Assembly (NCBI GenBank): GCA_963809245.1
Contig: CAWEIU010000009.1
Coordinates: 620,001-684,000, forward strand
Direction of reading: 5' to 3'
DNA: 64,000 nt
From: Roseiarcus sp963809245
GTDB taxonomy: Bacteria > Pseudomonadota > Alphaproteobacteria > Rhizobiales > Beijerinckiaceae
Numbering within the stretch: position 1 is the first letter of the stretch; each line of letters opens with the position of its first letter. Shown here one piece after another: positions 1 to 10,700 of the stretch. The position numbers and the translations under genes are program-made. Below the pieces are notes generated by a model. It searched no databases and was not told the DNA's origin. It saw only the letters and a program-made list of their open reading frames with translations.

Positions 1-831
1 GTTCTCGTTCAGTGCGCGCCTCTGCTGATCCTCGCGGCCGGCCAGACCTTCCCCGTTTTGATGGGCGGACTCGATCTTTCGCAAGGCTCGATCGTCAGCC
101 TGGTGAGCGTTGTCACGGCTGGCGTCATGATGGATCGAGGCTTCGGTCTCGGGGCCGCCGCCGGCCTTGGCGCCGGGCTTGCAGTGGGATTGGTGAACGG
201 CCTGCTCATCGGTCGCGCCCGCGTTCAGCCGTTCATCGTCACGCTCGGCATGCTGTACATGATCTCGGGCGCCGCGATGGTTGTTTCCGGAGGCTCGTCA
301 ATCTTCGGACTGCCGCAGCCGGACGTCGACATTTTCTTTTGGTTCGGCGGTGGGTTCATCGGCCCGCTTCCGGTCCCGCTGTTGATCGCCATTCTTCTGA
401 TCGCGGCTGGCCATGTGGTCCTCTCACGCACGCCGATCGGTCGCGCGGTCTATGCGATTGGCGGCAGCGAGCAGGTCGCGGTCATGTCCGGCATCGACGT
501 GGGCCGAACCAAGATTTTCATCTATCTGATGAGCGGCGGGTTTGCGGCGATCGCCGGCTTCCTCCTGAGCGGGCGGGTCATTTCCGGTCAGCCGATCCTT
601 GGCTCCGGAGGGTTGCTGCTGCAATCGATCGGCGCGGTCATCATTGGCGGAACGAGCATCTTCGGCGGCCAGGGCGGCATCCTCCGGACGGTGCTCGGCG
701 TCTTCGTCATCGCCTTCATGGTCAATGGCCTCAATCTCTTGGCCATTTCGACTTTCATTCAGGACATCATTGTGGGCGCGATCATTATTGCTTCGGTGTG
801 GATCAATTCACTGCGGCAAACGAGGCGTTGA
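1..831 (+). CDS. RbsC-type ABC sugar transporter permease (5' partial)
   Basis: Inner-membrane permease subunit of a carbohydrate-type ABC importer of the RbsC/BPD_transp_2 family. Frame 1 is open from the first base, and the residues before the first internal ATG (position 58) already fit the family (TFPVLMGGLDLSQGS), so the true start lies upstream of the window. Several hydrophobic spans are visible, and the typical C-terminal block GGTSIFGGQGG followed by FMVNGLNLL is intact. The gene for the periplasmic binding protein follows about 40 bases downstream, so this is the tail of a transporter operon; the ATPase gene is presumably further upstream. The transported compound cannot be read from the sequence. 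Confidence 0.9.
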   Translation, partial: VLVQCAPLLILAAGQTFPVLMGGLDLSQGSIVSLVSVVTAGVMMDRGFGLGAAAGLGAGLAVGLVNGLLIGRARVQPFIVTLGMLYMISGAAMVVSGGSSIFGLPQPDVDIFFWFGGGFIGPLPVPLLIAILLIAAGHVVLSRTPIGRAVYAIGGSEQVAVMSGIDVGRTKIFIYLMSGGFAAIAGFLLSGRVISGQPILGSGGLLLQSIGAVIIGGTSIFGGQGGILRTVLGVFVIAFMVNGLNLLAISTFIQDIIVGAIIIASVWINSLRQTRR

Positions 832-873
832 ACAATCAAAGTCACCAAGGTGGTGAAGAAAAGAGGGAGTGAT

Positions 874-1842
874 ATGTTGAACAAGCATGTGTTTCGGAGT
901 GCGGTTTGCGCAATTGCGCTGAGCGGCGTGGTTGCGTTCTCGGGAGCGATCGCGCCTGCGTTCGCGCAGCAAAAAGAAATTGCCGTCATGCTGCCGGCCG
1001 CCGGCGATCCCTACTTCAAACTGAAGGCTTCCGGCTACCTCGAGGAGGGCAAGAAGCTCGGCTATGACGTCAAGATCTACGACGCCGGCGGCTATGGCAA
1101 TCTGCAGAACCAAGTCACGCAGATCGAGGATGTGATCCAAAGGCACGTCGCGGGCATCGTTCTCGTTCCCGCGAGTTCAGACGGCACTGTCCCCGCGGTT
1201 GAAAAGGCGATTGCAGCCGGCATTCCGGTGATCAACGACGGTATTGCGACGCGCAGCGACAAGGTCACGGGATTCGTCGGCGAGCCCTCTTACGTGATGA
1301 CGGAGTTGCTGGCGAGCTACGCGGCCGACCATCTCGGGGGCAAGGGCGAGGTCGCGCTGCTGTCGGGGCCGAGCGGCCTCGATCTGACGAAGCTTCGCGT
1401 CAATGGATTTAAGGACTATCTCTCCAAATATCCCGGCATGAAAATCGTCGCGGAGAAGTTCACCTCGACGGCGTCGTCGGAGGCGCTGTCGACAATGCAG
1501 GATTTCTTGCAGGCGCACCCCGACATCAAAGCTGTCTACGCGTTCAACGGCCCGATCGCGATCGGCGCCGTGCAGGCGCTCCGTGCGGCCGGCAAGAAGC
1601 CCGGCGACGTCATGGTGCTCACGACCGACATGGAGCCGGAGACTCAGCGCCTGATCAATGACGGATGGATTCAGGCGACGATCGTCAGCCAGCCCGTCAC
1701 CATGGCGGAGCTTGCGGTCCAGCGCGCAATCGAAGCGGCGGAAGGCAAGAAGATCCCGAAGGAGACGCTTACGCAGGCCAGTCTCATCAGCAAGCAAACG
1801 CTGAACGACACGGACCTTTCCGGCCAAACCGCGCCGAAATAA
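874..1842 (+). CDS. RbsB-type periplasmic sugar-binding protein
   Basis: Substrate-binding protein (peripla_BP_4 family, 322 aa) partnering the permease just upstream. The ATG at 874 is preferred over the in-frame GTG at 850 because a purine-rich ribosome site (AGAGGGAG) sits just before it and the protein then starts directly with a signal peptide (basic MLNKHVFR, hydrophobic core, cleavage near APAFA/QQ, residue 31). Motifs such as DPYFKLKASGYLEEG near the N-terminus and QNQVTQIEDVIQRHVAGI match the family. It is followed by catabolic dehydrogenase genes, so the ligand is probably their substrate or its precursor. Ligand unknown. Confidence 0.9.
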   Translation: MLNKHVFRSAVCAIALSGVVAFSGAIAPAFAQQKEIAVMLPAAGDPYFKLKASGYLEEGKKLGYDVKIYDAGGYGNLQNQVTQIEDVIQRHVAGIVLVPASSDGTVPAVEKAIAAGIPVINDGIATRSDKVTGFVGEPSYVMTELLASYAADHLGGKGEVALLSGPSGLDLTKLRVNGFKDYLSKYPGMKIVAEKFTSTASSEALSTMQDFLQAHPDIKAVYAFNGPIAIGAVQALRAAGKKPGDVMVLTTDMEPETQRLINDGWIQATIVSQPVTMAELAVQRAIEAAEGKKIPKETLTQASLISKQTLNDTDLSGQTAPK

Positions 1843-1914
1843 ATTTCCATTTCGGACGGCGATGGACAGTCGCCGTCCGAGTTTGATCCCTGCGAACAGT
1901 CGCGGATACGAATT

Positions 1915-3111
1915 ATGACTCACGCTTCACAGATACGCCGCTTCGACGGCGGCGCCATTCCTCGCGCGATCGTCAGCGGACCAGGGTCCCGCTCGCAGCT
2001 CGTAAGCGAGTTGAACACCTTGGGAGCGAAGCGAATCTTGATCGTCGCGAGCCCCACTCTCAAAGCGACGACCCCCTTCGTGGACGAAGCGAGCGAAGCA
2101 TTGCGGGACCGCTTCAGCTTCGTGTTCGCGGAGGTGAAGCCAAACACGCCGTTGCGGAGCGTCGGCGAAGCGGTCGCTGCGCTCCAACCTTACAATTTCG
2201 ACGCGATCGTTTCGATCGGCGGCGGTTCCGCCCATGACATGGCGAAGGCGCTGGCGGTCGGTCTGCCGAGTGGCCGGAGCATTGCGGACTTCGTAAGCCG
2301 ATTTGAACCCCCTTCCACCTTCCACGCCGCAAACGTGGAGGTCGAACCCCTTCCGGTGATCACTGCGCCCAGCACATTCTCGGCGGCCGACGTGGTCGGC
2401 GGCGGCGCGGTGACGGACACGGATCGAGGGCAGAAGCTCATTTTCGTCCATTCGAAATTGACGCCGTCTGCCGTCATTCTCGACGCCGAAATCGCGGCGA
2501 CCACGCCGACACGCGTGCTGGCGGCGAGCGGCATGAACGCGGTTCATCATTGCCTCGAGGCCTTTTATTCGAAAGGGGCCCAGTTCGTCACCGATGCGTT
2601 CGCGCTTTCGGCGCTGCGGCAGCTCCTTGCCGCGCTTCCCGAAATCGCCGGCAATGGCGCCGGGAGGAATCTCGACGCGTTGCAGACGGCGCTCAATGCG
2701 ACGGCGATGTCGGGGCTGACATATGGAAATTCGTGGCTGGGAATCGGACATTCCGTTTGCCACAGTCTCGGCGGCCGCTATGGCTTGTCGCACGGCGCAG
2801 CGAACGCCGTGATGGTCAGGCATTCGCTGCGCTTCAATCTTGAGGCCGCGAAGACCCGCCTCGCCGAGGCCGCGCGAGCGGTTGGCGTCTCGAGCGCGGC
2901 TGACGATTCCAAGGCCGCTCAGGGTCTTGTCGACGCGATCGACGAGGTTGCGCGCATCCTCGGAACGCCGACGCGGCTCAGCGCGATCGGATTGCCCGAC
3001 GGCCAATTCGAGCGGATCGCGGAAGACGTGATGGGCGATCCACAAACCTATTGGAACCCGCGACAGGCGAGCGCTCGTGAAGTCGCTGATTGGCTTCGCT
3101 CGGCTTGGTAG
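1915..3111 (+). CDS. Iron-type alcohol dehydrogenase / maleylacetate reductase family protein
   Basis: 398-aa NAD(P)-dependent oxidoreductase of the group III (iron-containing) alcohol dehydrogenase superfamily, closest in pattern to maleylacetate reductases. The nucleotide-binding motif GGGSAHDMAK lies at residues 102-111, and the metal/catalytic region is visible as GMNAVHHCLEAF (about 205-216) and GIGHSVCHSLGG (about 276-287). Established members reduce maleylacetate in aromatic degradation or oxidise small polyols. Because the neighbours are a sugar-type transporter, a HisD/HpsN-like dehydrogenase and an MlrC protein rather than ring-cleavage enzymes, a role on a polyol or hydroxyacid is a reasonable inference. 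No strong ribosome site precedes the start. Confidence 0.8.
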   Translation: MTHASQIRRFDGGAIPRAIVSGPGSRSQLVSELNTLGAKRILIVASPTLKATTPFVDEASEALRDRFSFVFAEVKPNTPLRSVGEAVAALQPYNFDAIVSIGGGSAHDMAKALAVGLPSGRSIADFVSRFEPPSTFHAANVEVEPLPVITAPSTFSAADVVGGGAVTDTDRGQKLIFVHSKLTPSAVILDAEIAATTPTRVLAASGMNAVHHCLEAFYSKGAQFVTDAFALSALRQLLAALPEIAGNGAGRNLDALQTALNATAMSGLTYGNSWLGIGHSVCHSLGGRYGLSHGAANAVMVRHSLRFNLEAAKTRLAEAARAVGVSSAADDSKAAQGLVDAIDEVARILGTPTRLSAIGLPDGQFERIAEDVMGDPQTYWNPRQASAREVADWLRSAW

Positions 3112-3164
3112 AGACGTGAGCGCGGGCCTTTAGCGCGCTCAGCGGTTTTGTCTGAACCGTGCCC

Positions 3165-3254
3165 GTCATTGCGAGCGGAGCGAAGCAATCCAGTAGCGCC
3201 GACGATGCAAGCGGAGAAATGGATTGCTTCGTCGCTCACGCTCCTCGCAATGAC
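3165..3254. repeat. Palindromic intergenic repeat, copy 1
   Basis: A 90-base imperfect inverted repeat. The left arm begins GTCATTGCGAGCGGAGCG and contains GAAGCAATCCA; the right arm carries TGGATTGCTTCGTCGCT and ends GCAATGAC. A related copy with its centre inverted lies at 35005-35093 and a more degenerate one at 34873-34998. It occupies the gap between the alcohol dehydrogenase and the HisD-like gene of what otherwise looks like one operon. Dispersed palindromes of this type are common between alphaproteobacterial genes; function unknown. Confidence 0.75.
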
Positions 3255-3365
3255 GATCCGCGGACGGGCCCGGAGCGCGCGGTTGGTTCGGCTGGCCCCA
3301 TGCAGCATGGCGACTGAGGGTTCCTGTGAAGAGACCCTCGCTCGCTTTTGAAGAGAGGACTGATC

Positions 3366-4674
3366 ATGGCGCAATGGCTAAAGCGTGGAGCGGACGTCGA
3401 CGAGAGCGCGGCGAGCGAGCTTCGTGTGCGCGCGGCGGTCGAAACGATGCTCGCGGATATCGCGGATCGCGGTGACGAGGCCGTTCGCGAGCTTTCAGTG
3501 AAGTTCGACAATTGGGATCGGGCCGACTACCGGCTCACCAGCGCCGAAATCCTGGAATGCCTCGCTCAGCTTTCTCATCAGGATCTCGAAGATATCAAGT
3601 TTGCGCAGGAACAAGTCCGGAATTTCGCCGAACTCCAGCGCGCCTCGATAAAGGACCTCGAGGTTGAAACGCTGCCCGGCGTCGTTCTGGGCCACAAGCA
3701 CATCCCCGTGCAGAGCGTCGGCTGTTACGTGCCCGGCGGCGAGTATCCGTTACTCGCGTCTGCGCATATGACCATCATTACCGCGAAGGTCGCCGGCGTA
3801 TCGCGCATTGTGGCCTGCGCGCCGCCCTATCGGGGCAGGCCTGCGCCCGCCATTGTCGCGGCCCAGCATTTGGCCGGCGCCGACGTGATCTACTGCCTCG
3901 GCGGCGTGCAGGCAGTCGGCGCAATGGCGCTGGGAGCGGCCCAATGCGAACCGGTCGATATGCTGGTCGGTCCCGGCAACGCCTATGTCGCAGAAGCGAA
4001 GCGGCAGCTCTTCGGGCGCGTCGGAATCGACTTGTTCGCCGGGCCGACGGAGACCCTCGTCATAGCCGACGACACCGCGGACGCAGAAGTCTGCGCGACA
4101 GAATCTCCTTGGTCAGGCGGAACACGGACCAACCTCTCCAGCTATCCTCCTGACGACATCCGAACGTCTCGCACGCGCGACCATGCGGGAGATCGACAGG
4201 CTTCTCCAGATTCTTCCGACGGCGAAAATCGCCAGCGTCGCCTGGGAGAAGTGCGGCGAGGTGATCTTGTGCGATTCTGATGAGGAGATGGTGCGCGAAG
4301 CCGATCGGATCGCCTCCGAGCATGTCCAGGTGATGACGCGCGATCCAGATTATTTCCTGCGCGAGCTCACGAATTACGGCGCGCTGTTTCTTGGTCCGCG
4401 AACCAATGTGGCCTATGGCGACAAGGTGATCGGCACCAATCACACCCTTCCGACAAAACGAGCGGCCCGCTACACCGGCGGTCTTTGGGTGGGGAAGTTT
4501 CTCAAGACCGTCACCTATCAGCGCATTCTGACGGACGAAGCGTCCGCGCGGATCGGCGAGGTGTGCTCGCGCTTGTGCATGCTTGAAGGCTTCGCGGGGC
4601 ACGCCGAGCAGGCGAATGTGCGAATTCGCCGTTACGGCGGACGCAATGTTCCTTACGCGAGCGCCGCGTCGTGA
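3366..4674 (+). CDS. Histidinol dehydrogenase family protein (HpsN-like), one frameshift
   Basis: NAD-dependent dehydrogenase of the HisD fold, about 435 aa once one base is removed. The ATG at 3366 follows an AGAGAGGA ribosome site. The frame runs to about residue 245 (AGPTETLVIADDTADAEV), then continues in frame 1 with LLGQAEHGPTSPAILLTTSE after an extra A in GAATC at 4101-4105; removing it gives ATDLLGQAEHG, as the family requires. Motifs VGCYVPGGEYPL and GTNHTLPTKRAARYTGGLW resemble the catabolic branch including sulfopropanediol 3-dehydrogenase (HpsN) more than biosynthetic HisD, and no his genes are nearby. The substrate is not determined. The break is probably an assembly error rather than a pseudogene. 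Confidence 0.8.
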
Positions 4675-4775
4675 AAGTCCATCGATCGGGTCGACGCGCC
4701 GGAATAACCCTCGACCTGAGCGTTCGGGTTCACGGATTGCCGGCCGGTTGACGGCGGGAAGCGAGAGTTGGGTCG

Positions 4776-6269
4776 ATGGACAGGAAGCGAATTGCGGTCG
4801 GCGGGCTCCTTTTTGAGGGAAACACGCTTTCGAAAGTTCGGACCGGGCTGATCGATTTTCAAAATAAGTATCTGGTTGTCGGCGACGCCATGATCGACGC
4901 CCTCGCGGACACCAACGTGGAGATTGCCGGAGCGATTTCCGCAATCAAGAGTGCGGGCTGCGTCGTCGCGCCGCTGATTGCGACGCATGGCGGGGCAGGG
5001 GGCCGCGTGACCGCCGAGTGCTACGCCGAACTGAAGTCATTGCTGTTAGCCGGGTTGCGATCCGCGGGCGCGATCGATGGTGTTTATCTCGCCCTCCACG
5101 GCGCCATGATCTGCGACGGCGAAGACGACGCGGAAGGAGACCTCCTGAGCGCCATACGCGCGATCATTGGCGACATTCCCCTGAGCATAAGCTGCGATCT
5201 GCACGCCCATGTCACGCCGCGGATGGTCGAGGCATGCTCGATAATCGTCGGCTATCAGCACTATCCGCACGACGACACGTTTGAGACCGGCGCCCGCGCC
5301 GCAGGGCTTCTCGTCCGCGCGGTCAAAGGAGAGATCAAGCCGACGATCAGCATGCGCAAGGTCGCGATGCTGTCGGCGCCGTTCTCGCACGGAACCCGCG
5401 AGCCTGGCCCGATGCGAGAGCTATATCGTTGGCGCTGCGGGGTCGAGTTGTCCGGTCGCGCCTTGGCGCTGAGCTATTTCCCTGTTCAGCCTTGGCTTGA
5501 CATTGACGATGTCGGCTTTACCGCGGTCGCTGTGACCGATGACCAACCGGAGGCTGCGGAACGCCTGGCGCTCGAACTGGCCGAAATGGCCTGGGAAAAG
5601 CGACACGAATTTGAAGTCCCTGGCGTGGAGGCGAAGGCGGCTCTGGAGGAGGGGCTGGCCACTCAGGGACAGCCGATTATCCTCAGCGACGCCTCTGATT
5701 GCGTCGGCGCCGGCGCTGCCGGCGACAGTTCAAGAATGTTGCAATCGTACTTGCAGAGCGGAATCAAAGCGCCGCTGCTCGTACACGTCGTCGATCCTGA
5801 GATCGTAGAATTGGCATGGTCGGCGGGAGCCGGCGCGGCGATATCGGGATATCTGGGCAACAAAGGCGATCCGTCGTACGGCGCGCCGCTACCGATCGAT
5901 GCGACGGTTGCGCATGTGTTTCAGGGCGACTTCACCTACGTCGGCGGGCTCATGGGTGGCGTCCGCGCGAGCATGGGTCGAAGCGCGGTTATCGCCGTAG
6001 AAAACGCCGTCGTCGTCGTGAGCAGCTATTCTGCGTATGAGTACGCCGACGAGCATTTCCGGGCGGCCGGCCAGGACGTTCGAAATTTCAAGTTCGTGGT
6101 CGTCAAAAATCCGATGAACTTCAAGCAGGCGTACGCCTGGGCGCCAAAGCGCTTGTTGGTCAATTTGCCGGGCGCCTCCCCGTCCCACCTGCGGGACGTC
6201 GAGTGGCGACGCGTGCGGCGGCCTTGTTTTCCATTGGACGACCAAGACCTTCCGATTCTTAGAAGATGA
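4776..6269 (+). CDS. M81 family metallopeptidase-like protein (MlrC type)
   Basis: 497-aa protein of the MlrC/DUF1485 family, named after the metalloprotein encoded in microcystin-degradation clusters. Recognisable blocks include VGGLLFEGNTLS at the N-terminus, ATHGGAGG, YLALHGAM, the likely metal-binding segment SCDLHAHVTPRM (about 138-149) and GYQHYPHDDTFETG (about 156-169), and the C-terminal-domain segment ILSDASDCVGAGAAGDSS. It ends a run of catabolic genes about 100 bases after the HisD/HpsN-like gene. Many members occur beside sugar-type or dipeptide-type transporters with no link to microcystin, so the reaction remains unknown here; amidohydrolase-like chemistry is only an inference from the fold. 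Confidence 0.85.
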   Translation: MDRKRIAVGGLLFEGNTLSKVRTGLIDFQNKYLVVGDAMIDALADTNVEIAGAISAIKSAGCVVAPLIATHGGAGGRVTAECYAELKSLLLAGLRSAGAIDGVYLALHGAMICDGEDDAEGDLLSAIRAIIGDIPLSISCDLHAHVTPRMVEACSIIVGYQHYPHDDTFETGARAAGLLVRAVKGEIKPTISMRKVAMLSAPFSHGTREPGPMRELYRWRCGVELSGRALALSYFPVQPWLDIDDVGFTAVAVTDDQPEAAERLALELAEMAWEKRHEFEVPGVEAKAALEEGLATQGQPIILSDASDCVGAGAAGDSSRMLQSYLQSGIKAPLLVHVVDPEIVELAWSAGAGAAISGYLGNKGDPSYGAPLPIDATVAHVFQGDFTYVGGLMGGVRASMGRSAVIAVENAVVVVSSYSAYEYADEHFRAAGQDVRNFKFVVVKNPMNFKQAYAWAPKRLLVNLPGASPSHLRDVEWRRVRRPCFPLDDQDLPILRR

Positions 6270-6405
6270 AAATGTTTTGGCGGGTCGTCACCGCAGCTCC
6301 TGCCGACGTGATGGTCGCCAGCGAAGTCGAACTCAATCCTGATGATCGAAGCCTTAGCCACTCTGCTCGGGGCGCACCTTCGGCTGTGCGCGCCAACGCT
6401 TAGAT

Positions 6406-7695
6406 ATGGAGTTCCGGCAATTGAAATCCGCGCTTAGTTTTGTGAGCCCCACTCCGATCAGCCCGTGGGGCACGTTTCTCACCCAGGTCGACCGCGTGAC
6501 GCCCTACCTCGGACATCTTGCGCGCTGGGTGGAAACGCTGAAGCACCCGAAGCGGGCGCTGATCGTCGACGTGCCGATCGAGTTGGACAATGGGGCGATC
6601 GCTCACTTCGAGGGCTACCGAGTGCAGCACAACCTGTCGCGTGGCCCGGGCAAGGGCGGCGTACGTTTTCATCCCGACGTGACGCTCGAAGAGGTGATGG
6701 CGTTGTCCGCGTGGATGACCGTGAAGTGCGCTGCGGTGAACCTGCCCTACGGCGGCGCCAAGGGCGGCATCCGCGTCGATCCGAGCAAGCTATCGCGCAA
6801 GGAATTGGAGCGGCTCACGCGCCGCTATACGAGTGAGATCGGCGCGATCATTGGCCCCCAGCAAGACATTCCGGCGCCTGACGTCAATACCAATTCTGAA
6901 ATCATGGCCTGGATGATGGACACCTATTCCATCAACAACGGCACGACCGCGACTGGCGTGGTCACCGGCAAACCAATTAACCTTGGGGGCTCGCTGGGTC
7001 GGGTGAAGGCGACGGGGCGTGGCGTGTTCGTGACGGGCCGGGAGGCGTCACGCCGCATCGGGCTTGAGCTCAGCGGCGCTCGCGTGGCCATACAAGGCTT
7101 TGGAAACGTGGGTTCCGTGGCGGCGGAACTGTTCGCCGAGGCCGGCGCCAAAATCGTCGCCGTTCAGGATCACAGCGGGACGCTCGTCAACGAGCGAGGC
7201 TTAGATGTCACGCGCCTTCTCGAGTTTGCTGCAAAAAATGGACGCATCGAGGGATTCGAACAGCGGGACCGGGTCGACAACGAAGCGTTCTGGGATGCGA
7301 AGACGGATATTCTCATCCCCGCCGCGCTCGAAGGTCAACTAACAGTCGATCGTGCGCGCAGGATCACCGCGAAGATCGTACTCGAAGGCGCAAACGGGCC
7401 CACCTTGACCCAGGCCGACGACGTTCTCGCGGATCGCGGCGTGCGGCTAATTCCCGATGTTATCTGCAACGCAGGCGGCGTTATCGTGTCGTACTTCGAG
7501 TGGGTGCAGGATTTCTCCAGCTTCTTCTGGACCGAGGAGGAAATCAACCAGCGACTCGATCGCATCATCCTCGGATCGCTCGGTCAAATCTGGGCTAAGG
7601 CGGAGGAGCACAAGATTCCGCTGCGCACCGCGACTTATGCGGTGGCTTGTGAGCGCATCCTCGCGGCGCGGCAGGATAGAGGACTGTATCCGTGA
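6406..7695 (+). CDS. Glu/Leu/Phe/Val dehydrogenase (glutamate dehydrogenase)
   Basis: 429-aa cytoplasmic enzyme interconverting glutamate with 2-oxoglutarate and ammonium. The dimerisation domain holds GPGKGGVRFHPDVTLEEV and the catalytic-lysine motif NLPYGGAKGGIRVDP (about residues 111-125). The Rossmann domain has VAIQGFGNVGSVAAELFAE (about 226-244), then LIPAALEGQLT and ICNAGGVIVSYFEW near the C-terminus. The length fits the NAD-dependent GudB/RocG-like small type. It is a stand-alone gene, separated from the MlrC gene by 136 bases and convergent with the giant kinase. Cofactor choice cannot be settled from the sequence. Confidence 0.93.
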   Translation: MEFRQLKSALSFVSPTPISPWGTFLTQVDRVTPYLGHLARWVETLKHPKRALIVDVPIELDNGAIAHFEGYRVQHNLSRGPGKGGVRFHPDVTLEEVMALSAWMTVKCAAVNLPYGGAKGGIRVDPSKLSRKELERLTRRYTSEIGAIIGPQQDIPAPDVNTNSEIMAWMMDTYSINNGTTATGVVTGKPINLGGSLGRVKATGRGVFVTGREASRRIGLELSGARVAIQGFGNVGSVAAELFAEAGAKIVAVQDHSGTLVNERGLDVTRLLEFAAKNGRIEGFEQRDRVDNEAFWDAKTDILIPAALEGQLTVDRARRITAKIVLEGANGPTLTQADDVLADRGVRLIPDVICNAGGVIVSYFEWVQDFSSFFWTEEEINQRLDRIILGSLGQIWAKAEEHKIPLRTATYAVACERILAARQDRGLYP

Positions 7696-7756
7696 TGGTC
7701 CGCTACGCTACGCAGTGTCCCGCTGGCGGCGAGCTTCATTTATGTAGCTGCCAACA

Positions 7757-10700
7757 TCACTGGCGCGACGCGATGTCGGGATGGGCTGGCAACGTGAATT
7801 GAAAGACGGCGCCGCGGGGCGAATTGGGGCTCGCCCACAATCGTCCCCCGTGCGATTCGATGATCGAGCGGCAGATCGACAGCCCCAACCCCAAGCCATT
7901 GGGTTTGGTCGTGTGAAAGGCCTCGAAGACACGCTCGAGATCAGCCGGCGCCAGCCCCGGGCCGGAATCGCGCACGGCGACGAGCACGTCGCCCGAGCCC
8001 GTCTTACCTGATGTAATCAGCACTTCCCGCGGCCGTTCGCTGCCCTCGCCCATCGCCTCGATGGCGTTGACGATCAAGTTGAGGATCACTTGTTGCAGTT
8101 CGACCCGGTCTCCTAGAACCAGCGGCAGGTCCTCGGCGAGTTCCGTCTGCACCGAGACGTCGTTCTTCGTCGCTTCGCCATGAAGAAGCTCGATCACCTC
8201 TCGGATCGCCGCATTGCTCTCGACGCGCTCCTCGTGCGGCGTCGTCTTCTTGACGAGATTGCGGATTCGAGCGACGACGGCAGCCGCCCGGGCGCCGTCC
8301 CTCATGATGCGGCTGAACGCTTGCCGCGCCTCATCCAGATTCAACGGTTCGGCGCCCAACCAACGCAAACCGGTCTGGGCGTTTATGACCGTTGCGGCGA
8401 GTGGCTGGTTCACTTCGTGGGCGATCGACGCCGTGAGCTGTCCCATCGTTGCGACGCGGTTCGCGTGCGCGAGCTGCATCTGCGTCTCGCGATAGCGCCG
8501 CTCGCTCTCGCGCGCTTCGGCTTCAGTCCGCTTGCGCTCGGTCAAATCGAGCACGAAAGCGACGCCTTCGCTCCCGCCTTCGCCAAAGGTCGCCACACCG
8601 AGCAGAACCGGGACGCGGCTGCCGTCCTTGCGGAAGTACTCCTTCTCAAACGGCTGCAAACTGCCAGTCGTCATCAACTCTGGCAGCCACTGTTGTTCAT
8701 CGCGTTCGCACCATTCGCTAGGCGTCAAATCCCGCCAGGTCAGGAGACGCGAGGCGATATCCTGGCGCTCGTATCCGACGATGCAGAGAAAGGCTTCGTT
8801 CGCCTCGACAATCCGACCTTCCGAATCCCAGGTGAAGACGCCGATGATGTTGGCGTCGACCAGCCGCCGGATCTTCGCTTCGCGCTCCGCGAGATCGCGG
8901 TAGAGACGGGTGTTTTCCAGCGCGATCGCCGCCTGGGACGCAAGCAGTTTCAGCACCGCGGTCCTGGCCGGCGCGAACACCCGCGGCGCCAAATTGTTCT
9001 CGAGGTAGAGCACGCCGATGAGCTTGGCCGGATTCATCAACGGCAGGCAGAGAACTGAACGGGGCCGGCGCTGACGGATATAGCGGTCTTCGGCAAACTC
9101 GGAATGGGCCGCGGCATCGTCGAGAATGAGGGTCTCTTTGGTGCGCAGGACCAAGTGAAGCACGGCCTCGGGCAGCACGGCCTCGGTCACCGCCTCGTCG
9201 CGCAGATCCACGGTCACCGTATCGTCGAGAATCCTGGCCTCCGCGGCGATACGGTGCGCAGCGCCTCGCGCAAGAATGAGCACGGCGCGCTCGCCGCCCG
9301 CCTGCTCGATCGCGTTGCGCATGAGCGTGTCGATCAGTTTCTCGAGGACGATCTCACCCGAGACCGCGTGTGACAGCTTGATCACCGTCGCGAGGTCGAG
9401 CTGTTCGACTGGCGCCGCCATCGTGCTCTTTGGCCCAATTGAGGGCTCATCGGCCGTGAGATGCGGATACATCTCATCGAGTTGTCGCACCTTGCCGTCT
9501 GCCCCCCAGCGCGAGTAGCAGCCACTGGCGTTGCGCAGATAGGCGTGGGCGATCGTCTCGAAGCCGCGTGCCGCGTAGAACCGCGCGGCAACCTCATGGG
9601 CCAGGCCCTCGTTCTGAACAAATCCATTCTCACGCGCCGCCCGGATCGCCTCCTCGTACGACCGCATGGCGTCGAGGTCCCGGCCCTCTAGGCGGGCGAT
9701 CTCCGCCACGACCAGCGCGTGCTTGTCGCTGAAGGTCGAAGGATTCTCGTCAGCCCACTCGCGCAGTTGCTCCCGGTGGGCCATCAGGAGGTCGCGCCAC
9801 CGGGTCTGATCGTCTGCGGAAGCTTCCTCGAAGAGCGCCGCCACCGTCAGGGCGGTGTAGTAGAAGTAGTCCAGCAGTTGGATATGGATGCCCGAGGCCC
9901 AAAGGCGCGCCTTCGCCTTGTCGGCGGCCGCGAGCGCGTCGGCGTAGTCGCCAGACAGGAACCGAGCCTTCAGTTTGAGGATCCAGTACCAGCAGATCAT
10001 CAAGGTCATCCGGTCGTCAGTGAGCTGCGCCTCGAATGCCGCCTCGTCAAACTGCGCGTCGCTGAAAGTGGAGAAGGATTCGGTTCGGCCCTGCATGGTT
10101 GCGATGAAGCGTTGCTGGCTTACGACTATGTCCGCGATGTCGCGGAACGCGGCTTTCCGGACAAAGTCGAGCCCCCTTTCCGACTCGCGCCACACCGAGG
10201 CAAGGTGATCATTCCGCAGGAGCGGGCCTGTGACCGATCGCTCCACGCAGTAACAGGCATAGGTCAGATCACCCGCCTCGGTCGCGGCGCGAAAGGCCGC
10301 CCGCATGAAATCGATCGCGCTCGCAACCGGATGTGTAAATGAGGCCACGATTCCCATCGCGTAGTGGGCCTTCGCCCTGTAGGCGATGAAGCCGTGCTTC
10401 TCGACCAGGTCGCATCCAAGTTTGGCAAAACGATATCCGTCACCGTAACGGTGAAAGGCCGGCCCGAGGATGCTGCCCAGAAAGGCGAACCCGTGCGCGG
10501 AAGCGCCGCATATCCCGTGCTCATTGCTGATCGTCACCATGCGGCCGGAGAGCAAGCACCGCAAATAGAAGTCTGTGAAGTACGCGGGAGCGAGCAAGAC
10601 CGAGAGCACCTGCATGGCGGCCTGCAGCTCGGAATCGCTCATCAGAGGCAGATCGACCAAGCTCTCGATCGATCGCCCATCGAGGCTTTTGCAGATGGTC

